Shown here piece after piece: positions 24,600 through 31,104 of a stretch of DNA of 64,000 bases. The notes under the pieces are model-generated. The model was not told the origin of the DNA, ran no database searches, and was given only the letters and a program-made list of their open reading frames with translations. Each line of letters opens with the position of its first letter. The first letter of the stretch is position 1. The translations under genes and the position numbers were made by a program. This stretch comes from CATOSP01 sp965216155 (lineage in GTDB: Bacteria > Chloroflexota > Dehalococcoidia > Lucifugimonadales > UBA3495), in NCBI GenBank assembly GCA_965216155.1, contig CBDCFD010000005.1:124001-188000 (forward strand), given 5' to 3'.

Positions 24600-24777
24600 G
24601 ATTTAGACCCTAACTTTTAGCAGTGGCTGCCGCAAATAAGAAATGCTTAATTAGGCAATCTTTCAGGGCAGAGGCGGCGGCGCTTGTGGACGGCCTTGAC
24701 TTGAAGACGCTCCGTTACTAAGATTTATGGCCTAAGTCTTAGTAACGGCCGCTGCTAATAAGAGATGCTTAGTTAGG
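24591..24777. repeat. Imperfect direct repeat pair with an internal hairpin
   Basis: Two related copies of about 65 bases, 24591-24655 and 24713-24777, share CGTTAxTAAGATTTA, a GCxGC block and ATAAGAxATGCTTAxTTAGG, 122 bases apart. The second copy contains a perfect 12-base inverted repeat, CCGTTACTAAGA (24712-24723) and TCTTAGTAACGG (24737-24748). Together they open an AT-richer island that runs to about 25900. Possible attachment sites or remains of a small element. Confidence 0.55.
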
Positions 24778-24809
24778 GGAATTATATACCTAATTACACG
24801 AGTCTAAGT

Positions 24810-25139
24810 CTATCGAAGCCATATAGCTATTCCAACAGCCACAACCACCACAACCCAAGCTATTACAAAGGTTCGTCCTCTCACTAGCAGGTCAGGATTT
24901 AAGAGGGCATAGATACAAAGCTATTAGCCAACCGACAATAGACCAGCCAGCCGTAAGGTTGAAGGCTTGGATTGATTTTGAAGATTCATTTCCTCGACAT
25001 TCAGCTATTATTGAAGGGGTAAAGTATAAGAGAATAAGGCTTACGAATATGATAGATGCAATTTTTCTCCAAAGTATTCCATAATAAAGGAAAGGACTTC
25101 AAGGATAACATCAAAAAGGGAAACGACTTCTTTTTGCAT
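24810..25139 (-). pseudogene. Superinfection-immunity-like membrane protein, frameshifted
   Basis: Reading down from an ATG at 25139, three frames must be joined. The middle frame gives IIFVSLILLYFTPSIIAECR and FNLTAGWSIVGWLIALY; the last gives LLNPDLLVRGRTFVIAW and a second membrane helix ending IAIWLR at 24810. The block TPSIIAxxR-x(8)-FNLxxGWxxxGWxIAL is that of T4 Imm-like superinfection immunity proteins. Breaks lie near 25050-25090 and at 24901-24915. The gene is AT-richer than its neighbours. Function by family: a membrane protein that blocks phage DNA entry, though most bacterial members are uncharacterised. Confidence 0.55.
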
Positions 25140-25147
25140 GATAGTTG

Positions 25148-25458
25148 TTATTCGTTAGCTTCATAGCCGATGAATTGGTCTCCATCATCGTCCTCCACCA
25201 AATAGAAAGTAAACGGTATATCTCCACCGCTACTCCATTTGGCAGTAGCCTTACATTCAAGAACATATTCCGTAGATTCAACCTCATCTGCTTCGTAAAT
25301 GTTTAGAATTCGAGGGGGAATGGCCCTTCGTTTTCCTCAGACATTTTGATGATATGTGACTTCAAATCATCGCAGGTACTAATCTCACTAAAGGTCACAC
25401 CACTACAACCTATTGCCACTATGACTAGGGAAGAGAGAATGAGGAGGAGTTTATTCAT
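25148..25458 (-). pseudogene. Small lipoprotein gene with a frameshift in a G/C run
   Basis: From the ATG at 25458 the product begins MNKLLLILSSLVIVAIGC, a lipoprotein signal with lipobox VAIGC, and continues to SEENEGPFPLEF then stop. The next frame runs ILNIYEADEVESTEYVLECK, ATAKWSSGGDIPFTFYLVED and ends DGDQFIGYEANE. Adding one base to the five-base C run (25314-25318 as G on the plus strand) joins them into a ~103-residue secreted lipoprotein. I have seen this ILxIY...CxAxxxS-GG-FYxEED-GDQFIGY pattern in Chloroflexota lipoproteins of unknown role. It is either a pseudogene or a sequencing error. Confidence 0.6.
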
Positions 25459-25616
25459 AACTAGGGAACCCCCTTGCAGGTATAGGATTAGTGGCTACTT
25501 GCTACAGCTATCCACGTCCTACATGGGGCCAACAAGGGGGCATGGGGTAGCCCCCCACTAATCGCGTGTCTATGCACTATTGGCCCCATGCCAACAATAG
25601 GATAGGTGTAGCAAAT

Positions 25617-25645
25617 CCAATATATCTCGGTTTGAGATATATTGG
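25617..25645. repeat. AT-rich perfect hairpin, inside a gene-free stretch (25459-25903)
   Basis: CCAATATATCTC (25617-25628), loop GGTTT, GAGATATATTGG (25634-25645): twelve pairs with no mismatch. There is no T-run on either side. The surrounding 25459-25903 holds no gene that I can support apart from the promoter region of the GH99-like lipoprotein. The hairpin could be a terminator for neither gene, an operator, or part of a decayed element. Confidence 0.5.
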
Positions 25646-25676
25646 CAAGCCCTGATATTCGGTTGTTAAGGTGTAA

Positions 25677-25695
25677 GGAGAAAATTGCGAAACTC
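25677..25695. repeat. Solo copy of the GAGAAAATTGCGAAAC motif
   Basis: GGAGAAAATTGCGAAACTCC-type sequence, the same 16-base core as the outer arms of the element at 6871-7113, here with its own short flanking GGAG/CTCC complement. No second arm was seen nearby. It suggests an element family whose ends survive alone. Confidence 0.5.
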
Positions 25696-25903
25696 CCTAA
25701 AGCCCAGGCCTCCTCCTCATCCGTGTATTTCCTGTTGGATTCCAATTCCATATTTTCACCTCATTTTTTAGTGTTTGTGTAATTAGGGATATAATTCCCC
25801 TTCGAACCGTTCGATGAAACCGGCGAGTTCAGCCGTTACACCCGGGACGTTGACGACGCGGAATTGTGACTGACCAGCATTTGCTCTTCCCTGGAGGTGC
25901 GAG

Positions 25904-27205
25904 GTGAAGAGGACAGTTCGGATAATGGTCTTGGCCGGAGCCGCAGGTCTGGCGGCACTTGCGCTGGCGACGGCAGGTTGCGGCAGTCCGGAGATTAAGG
26001 AGACACCACAGAGTATGCCCAATCCCAAGAATATCCCTGTAGCCACCATCTTCTACCAATGGTTCGGCTATGAGCACAATGCCCGGAACAACTGGCCAGC
26101 CACCGGCGGCCTGGGGACCTTCCACTGGAACGACATCGTGGATAATCAGTTGATTACCGGGTTTGTGTCCAACCGGCCTGAAATTGGTTATTACGCCAGT
26201 GATAGCGAAGCCACCATCGCTTGGCAGCTTCGGAAGATGGAGGAGGCCGGGATAGACACTATCATCGTCTCGTGGTGGGGTTGGGGGGATGCCAACCTGG
26301 ACGGCGTACATGATGGTTATATCGAGCAGCGAAGTCACGACGCCCTCATTCGCTTGTTGAACTATATCGAGGCTAACAACCTTGGGTTCAAAGTGGCTCT
26401 GATGGTCGAGCCGTGGATGGATATCGTTCACGGTTCCCGGCAACAGCCTGGTACGGCCAGAAACCTTCCGAAGGCGCAGAAACAGATGATCTTGGACTAC
26501 ATCTGGGACAATGTCTATAGCGTCTATCCAGACCTGGTCTTCAACTGGCAGGGCAAGCCACTGTTGGCGGCAGTAGGCGAGCTTTACTTTGACCCTGACG
26601 AGGATGTCCCCGATGATCGGTTCACCTTGCGGAGTTTCCGTTTCAAAGAGGAGGATGTTGACCCTGGCAACTCCTGGGACTGGATTATCACTGAACCTCT
26701 CCCCTATTTCCAGGAAGTGGACAATACTGTGATTTTGTCCCCACGTTATGACGAATGGTTCTTAGCTGCCGCTCATCCTGACTGGTGGCCCGATGCCTGG
26801 AGACGTAGAAGCACTGGACCCATTTGGCATGACCCCTATCTGGCGGATAATTTGTATGACTTCGAGTGGAGTCAGGTCTATAACAAGAGCGATGACGTAG
26901 ACTTGATAGTCCTCTGGGCCTGGAACTCCTGGATGGAGCAACTCTACATCGAGCCTGACGATGGGGAAGGCGCAGCCCCCGCAAGGGATACATTGCTTCA
27001 TAAGACTGCCTGGTATGGCCGGCGGTTTATGAGCGGTGCACCCTTTGAGATGTTTGAGCCAGACTGGGAAACTGTGCAGGATTTTCGCTCGATGCTCAAT
27101 CCAATATCCCCAGCCCAGTTGAATCCGGACTCTGATGCAGAAGCGGACCGATTGCTCCAACGCACCATCCAACAGGCTCAAAATCATATGGCGGCACACC
27201 GATAA
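25904..27205 (+). CDS. Secreted lipoprotein, glycoside hydrolase GH99/GH71-like
   Basis: A 433-residue protein. It starts with GTG at 25904 after GGAGG. Residues 1-26 are a lipoprotein signal with lipobox ATAGC. The mature part resembles GH99-like TIM barrels (endo-alpha-mannosidase family and bacterial relatives): FYQWFGYEHNARNNWPATGG, GYYASDSEATIAWQLRKMEE, GIDTIIVSWWGWGD, KVALMVEPW with its catalytic-type Glu, and LIVLWAWNSWMEQLYIEPD with further acidic residues. It would act outside the cell on an alpha-mannan-like or unknown glycan. No glycan transporter lies near. The assignment to the family is good; activity is inferred. Confidence 0.75.
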   Translation: MKRTVRIMVLAGAAGLAALALATAGCGSPEIKETPQSMPNPKNIPVATIFYQWFGYEHNARNNWPATGGLGTFHWNDIVDNQLITGFVSNRPEIGYYASDSEATIAWQLRKMEEAGIDTIIVSWWGWGDANLDGVHDGYIEQRSHDALIRLLNYIEANNLGFKVALMVEPWMDIVHGSRQQPGTARNLPKAQKQMILDYIWDNVYSVYPDLVFNWQGKPLLAAVGELYFDPDEDVPDDRFTLRSFRFKEEDVDPGNSWDWIITEPLPYFQEVDNTVILSPRYDEWFLAAAHPDWWPDAWRRRSTGPIWHDPYLADNLYDFEWSQVYNKSDDVDLIVLWAWNSWMEQLYIEPDDGEGAAPARDTLLHKTAWYGRRFMSGAPFEMFEPDWETVQDFRSMLNPISPAQLNPDSDAEADRLLQRTIQQAQNHMAAHR

Positions 27206-27227
27206 GACGTGGTACCAGGCCCAGTTC

Positions 27228-27860
27228 CACGATCGTGTCCCAACCGGGCCGGGGTCATTCCCCCGTCGAGAAATAGCAGACAACGCCGCGGCTTCACGCG
27301 CCTACCGGGAAGCTGTCTGGTTCTGGCCCCGATCGTATAGGATGAAAGCCCTCGTAGACACTCTTTGGCGCGGCTGCGAGGTAGACTTGCAAACAGCCTT
27401 CGACATGCTCGATGAGGCTGGATGGGACGTCAGAGGGCCAGGTAAGAGTCTTCTCGGAGATCATGCCGGCGCCGGTCCGGGTTACAACGGTACTGGCTGG
27501 CCTCCCTTTCGGTGGCCTGCAACATTCTATGGAGGTACGCCCAGTTTGCCAACAACACCGGCGTGATGTCTGCGGTTGAACCGCTCTGCCATGAGACCGC
27601 GCAACGAATACTAGACCTCCGCGTGCCGGCTTCCGGTATCTACAGCGAGATGGACGAGGAGGGGAACATTTCAGAGAGGATGCACCCTGAACATCGCGGG
27701 CTGGATTTTCCACACCTACGACTGGCACTCAGCGGGCCAACGGTATGTCTCCAGAGCGCCGGCATCCCACGCGGCTCGAAACGGAGCGAACGTGAGCTAC
27801 GAAAGCTCTTTGATGTACTGGAAGGCCCTTGATATGTACATCGCCAACTTTGGCGTGTAG
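27228..27860 (+). pseudogene. Decayed gene of unknown function
   Basis: Three consecutive frames each carry protein-like sequence: first REIADNAAASRAYREAVWFW and LWRGCEVDLQTAFDMLDEAG, then NILWRYAQFANNTGVMSAVE with AQRILDLRVPASGIYSEMDE, and last VSYESSLMYWKALDMYIANF to a stop at 27860. At least two frameshifts (near 27510-27530 and 27700) separate them. Composition matches the upstream GH99-like gene, so it may have been its operon partner. I do not recognise the family. Confidence 0.45.
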
Positions 27861-27971
27861 TCTCCCAACGGCGGCCCGGCAAAAGGGCAGCCAGCATGAC
27901 CCTGCCCCTTGCCTACGGCCGCTGCGCGAATTAACATGAGCCCCATACACTTCAGGAGCAGGTGGTATGCC

Positions 27972-28268
27972 ATGCCCCCCAGAGTCCATGACCGCGGCAG
28001 TTGGCCCACCGACGAGCCCATCGACCGCGCGGAACACCAGCACTCCGATTGGGAGTTGCGGGTCGACGCACTGCACCAGGTGTTGGGCCGCAAGGGCATG
28101 TGGTCCACCGACGAGATGCGCCGGGCAATCGAGGGCCTGCCTCCGGAAGAGTACGAGTCCATAAGTTACTACGAGCGATGGACCGCCGCCCTGGAAATCC
28201 TGCTGGTCGAGAAGGGAATCCTTACCACCGGCGAGATAGACCGGAAGATGGCACAGCAGGAATTATAG
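27972..28268 (+). CDS. Nitrile hydratase beta N-terminal-type subunit (ScnB-like)
   Basis: A 98-residue protein from the ATG at 27972 (AGGAG upstream; the frame is open from 27909). It corresponds to the helical N-terminal half of nitrile hydratase beta: MPPRVHDRGSWPTDEPIDRA, then WELRVDALHQVLGRKGMWST, and SYYERWTAALEILLVEKGIL. It lacks the C-terminal SH3-like half, which is made by the next gene. Thiocyanate hydrolase has the same division (its beta subunit). It is the first of three genes read in one direction with gaps of 17 and 12 bases. Confidence 0.8.
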   Translation: MPPRVHDRGSWPTDEPIDRAEHQHSDWELRVDALHQVLGRKGMWSTDEMRRAIEGLPPEEYESISYYERWTAALEILLVEKGILTTGEIDRKMAQQEL

Positions 28269-28285
28269 GGTGTTCTGAGGCAGCC

Positions 28286-28582
28286 ATGATTGAATCATCC
28301 ATGTTCCAGACCGGCGACATTGTGCGGGTGCGGGTGGACTCCCCGCCAGGCCATTACCGGACTCCGGACTACGTGAAGGGAAAGACAGGCCGTGTCGCAG
28401 CGATTTGCGGGGTTTTCAAAAACCCGGAGTCGCTGGGACACGGCGGGTCAGGACTGCCGGAAAAACCACTTTACCGTGTGGAGTTTGACCAGGGAAATGT
28501 CTGGAACAACTACGCCGGTCCCAGCGTCGACAAGGTGCTGGTAGACATCTACGAACATTGGTTGGAACCCGCCACCCTTTGA
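28286..28582 (+). CDS. Nitrile hydratase beta C-terminal-type subunit (ScnA-like)
   Basis: A 98-residue SH3-like barrel: FQTGDIVRVRVDSPPGHYRT followed by PDYVKGKTGRVAAICGVFKN, LYRVEFDQGNVWNNYAGPSV and VLVDIYEHWLEPA. This is the C-terminal half of nitrile hydratase beta (motif RxxxYxxGKxGxV) as a separate protein, as in the alpha subunit of thiocyanate hydrolase. It should contact the metal-bearing subunit encoded at 28595 and contribute the two Arg residues that hydrogen-bond the modified cysteines (Arg in RTPDYVKGK is a candidate). Confidence 0.82.
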   Translation: MIESSMFQTGDIVRVRVDSPPGHYRTPDYVKGKTGRVAAICGVFKNPESLGHGGSGLPEKPLYRVEFDQGNVWNNYAGPSVDKVLVDIYEHWLEPATL

Positions 28583-28594
28583 GAGAGGACATCC

Positions 28595-29242
28595 ATGAGC
28601 GACGAGCACAACGGCCACGAATCTCATGACCCCATCGAGGAGACCGATGGGCTCAGCTACTACGCAAGGCGCGCCAGGGCAATCGAGGCATTGCTCCAGG
28701 AGAAGGGCCTCTGCACCCTCGAAGAAGTGCAACGGGCCGTAGACGCCGTAGAGTCGCGGTCCCCCGCCGACGGCGCAAAGGTGGTCGCGCGGGCGTGGGT
28801 TGACCCCGGGTTTAAGTCACGGCTATTGGCCGATGCCCGCTCCGCCCTGGAGGAAATGGGCTACACGCTGCCGGAAGCCAACACTCAATTGGCCGTGTTG
28901 GAGAACACTGAGGACGTCCATTACCTCGTGGTGTGTACCCTCTGCTCCTGCTATCCCCGAAACCTGCTGGGCCGGCCACCCGACTGGTACAAGAGCCTGG
29001 CTTACCGCTCCCGGGCAGTGGTAGACTCTCGCGGCGTCATGCGGGAGTTCGGACTGGACGTGCCGGAGAGAGTGGAGGTCAGGGTGATGGACAGCACAGC
29101 CGACCTGCGCTACCTGGTCCTCCCCCTCCGCCCGGACGGCACCGATGGACTCAGCGAGGAAGAGTTGGCCAAACTGGTCAACCGGGACAGCATGATCGGG
29201 GTTACCGAGCCGTTCATCCCGCAGGCTGCGGCCCCGCCTTAA
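28595..29242 (+). CDS. Cobalt-type nitrile hydratase alpha / thiocyanate hydrolase gamma-like subunit
   Basis: A 215-residue metal-binding subunit. The claw motif CTLCSC lies at residues 114-119 (CT-LCSC with Thr is the cobalt type; iron enzymes have CSLCSC). It is followed by YPRNLLGRPPDWYKSLAYRS and RVEVRVMDSTADLRYLVLPL, and by DGLSEEELAKLVNRDSMIGV, all family hallmarks. The cysteines would be oxidised to sulfinic and sulfenic acids. GAGAGGAC precedes the ATG. No cobalt-insertion activator gene is seen next to it; the downstream gene is surE on the other strand. The substrate may be a nitrile or thiocyanate. Confidence 0.88.
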   Translation: MSDEHNGHESHDPIEETDGLSYYARRARAIEALLQEKGLCTLEEVQRAVDAVESRSPADGAKVVARAWVDPGFKSRLLADARSALEEMGYTLPEANTQLAVLENTEDVHYLVVCTLCSCYPRNLLGRPPDWYKSLAYRSRAVVDSRGVMREFGLDVPERVEVRVMDSTADLRYLVLPLRPDGTDGLSEEELAKLVNRDSMIGVTEPFIPQAAAPP

Positions 29243-29288
29243 CGGGCCGTACCGGTCCAGAGCCTTCGGTCTCCGGTCGAGGCTGAGA

Positions 29289-30146
29289 TCATTCGCCTCC
29301 GAGCAGGGTCCCGGTGGACGTGTCGGCAGCCGCCGTCCGCCGGGGATTGATAAGGTCGTTGGCGAGACCGGAGAAGAACTCCTTGATCTCTGGAATCTGG
29401 TCAGGGTTGCCCAGCCCGGTGTGAAGCGGCGTAATGGAGATGTGGTTGTTCCTCACAGCCCAAATGTCGGTGCCGGGCTCGGGATCACGGGACATGGGGC
29501 GGTCGCGAGAAATCCAATACTTCTTCTGATGCCCGGTCCCTTCCTCGCGGACCGATTCTCCGTAAGAGCGGCCACCCAGCCTGGTAAATTCCACGCCGGC
29601 AATCTTGTCCAGAGCCATGCTTGGCACATTGATGTTCAGGAAAACCCCCCGGTTGGAGTCCCACTCCGATAGCCGGTCCGCCAGCACTGTCAGCAGTCGT
29701 GCAGCCGGAGTGAAATTGGGGTCGCGGATGGAGCCCACGGATATGGCAACGGTTGGATAGCCACGGACGTAACCCTGCACCGCACCGCCGACCGTACCAG
29801 ATACCATAGTATCCCAACCGAGGTTGGAACCGGGGTTTATCCCGGACACCACCAAGTCCACCCTGCCGGCCAATTTCTCCAAGGCGAGGATACAGCAGTC
29901 CGCGGGAGTGCCTTCGACCGCATATCCAGAGAGTGCTCCGGGGGAAGCTCCGTCGTCCGCCGGGTCCGGGTAAACTGTGACCTGACGCGCCCTCACCGGC
30001 ATCCGAAGAGTGAGAGAACCGCCGACTCCGCTTTGCTCCCGGTCCGGGGCCAGCAGCACAACGTCGCCCACTTTCCGCAAGGCGTTGGCGGCTGCCCACA
30101 GGCCGGGAGCATGAATTCCGTCGTCGTTAATCAGTAGTATTTTCAA
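29289..30146 (-). CDS. surE: 5'-nucleotidase / survival protein SurE
   Basis: A 285-residue SurE with the metal-binding N-terminal ILLINDDGIHAPGLWAAANA (Asp-Asp), LAPDREQSGVGGSLTL, the substrate loop VSGINPGSNLGWDTMVSGTV, GTPADC and PTVAISVGS. It dephosphorylates nucleoside 5'- and 3'-monophosphates and possibly polyphosphate in the cytoplasm. The C-terminal 30 residues (NPRRTAAADTSTGTLLGGE) are a non-conserved tail. It is convergent with the nitrile-hydratase-like operon and 83 bases downstream of coxM on its own strand. Confidence 0.92.
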   Translation of the reverse strand: MKILLINDDGIHAPGLWAAANALRKVGDVVLLAPDREQSGVGGSLTLRMPVRARQVTVYPDPADDGASPGALSGYAVEGTPADCCILALEKLAGRVDLVVSGINPGSNLGWDTMVSGTVGGAVQGYVRGYPTVAISVGSIRDPNFTPAARLLTVLADRLSEWDSNRGVFLNINVPSMALDKIAGVEFTRLGGRSYGESVREEGTGHQKKYWISRDRPMSRDPEPGTDIWAVRNNHISITPLHTGLGNPDQIPEIKEFFSGLANDLINPRRTAAADTSTGTLLGGE

Positions 30147-30229
30147 ATTAGCTATGCGTTAACCACCCAGCCACGGGTCAGTCACATAAGTCTCCAATTC
30201 CGGCGTTGGGCAGGAAAAAGCCCCTTCCG

Positions 30230-31102
30230 TCAGTGGTGCGCAACTCCGGTGGCGTGGAACAGCGCATGCCTGATTTCCACCACGGCCATCGCCCGCCTGT
30301 ACTCGGCGGACGCATAGAAGTCACCCAGAATCTCGTCACCCAGGTCTCCGGCCGCCTGGCTCGTAGCGGCGGTTATGTTCTCGTTGGTCAGTTCCTTGCC
30401 TGTCAGCCCAGCCTCCACGGAGGTTACGCGCACCGGGACAGGCGTGGCCCCGCCGACAGCGATGCTGGCGCGGGTGCAGGTGTGGTGATCGACGTTGACC
30501 ACGACCGCTGCCCCAACTACGGCATAGCCGGATGCAGGGTGGGACATCTTGGCGTATTCGCCCCTTTGGTTGGCCGTCAGCACCGGAACATTGATCGCGA
30601 TCAGAAGCTCGGTGTCACTCAGGCTGGTGGTCAATGGACCGAGAATCAATTCGGTGGGGGTCACAGTACGGGACGCGCCTCCGGACCCCTGAATTTCCAG
30701 GGTGGCCCCCAGGGCGGTTAGCACCGTTCCCCAGTCCGAGGCCGGGTCTGCGTGGGACAGATTTCCCCCAATTGTGCCCCGGTTCCTGACCTGGGTGTCA
30801 CCGATCCCGCCCGCCGCTTCGGCCAGCAGGGAGTTGGCGGACTGCAACTCAGGGGAGGACTCGATCTCCCAGTGGGTCGTCAACGCGCCTATTCTGATGG
30901 AACCGTTGTTGACTGAGATGCCCTTCATCTCCGAGATGCCGCTGATGTCCACAACCGCTCCCGGTCTGGCCAGCCGCAACTTGAGCAGCGGAATCAGGCT
31001 GTGGCCTCCGGCCATCGCCTTTGCCCCCGGGTTGGAGCCAAGCATGTCGATAGCCTCGGCTACCGTGGTGGCCTTGTAGTAGTCGAACTCTGGAGCAAAC
31101 AT
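30230..31102 (-). CDS. coxM: Molybdenum hydroxylase FAD-binding subunit (CoxM-like)
   Basis: A 290-residue FAD subunit of the xanthine oxidase / CO dehydrogenase family. The N-terminal AMAGGHSLIPLLKLRLARPG and the motif IGDTQVRNRGTIGGNLSHAD (TIGGN binds the FAD pyrophosphate) are diagnostic; the CO dehydrogenase C-terminal domain follows (AVGGATPVPVRVTSVEAGLT). Its start is 3 bases from the stop of coxL. It passes electrons from the iron-sulphur subunit to a quinone or other acceptor. It is the third gene of the coxS-coxL-coxM unit. Confidence 0.88.
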   Translation of the reverse strand: MFAPEFDYYKATTVAEAIDMLGSNPGAKAMAGGHSLIPLLKLRLARPGAVVDISGISEMKGISVNNGSIRIGALTTHWEIESSPELQSANSLLAEAAGGIGDTQVRNRGTIGGNLSHADPASDWGTVLTALGATLEIQGSGGASRTVTPTELILGPLTTSLSDTELLIAINVPVLTANQRGEYAKMSHPASGYAVVGAAVVVNVDHHTCTRASIAVGGATPVPVRVTSVEAGLTGKELTNENITAATSQAAGDLGDEILGDFYASAEYRRAMAVVEIRHALFHATGVAHH

Positions 31103-31104
31103 GT

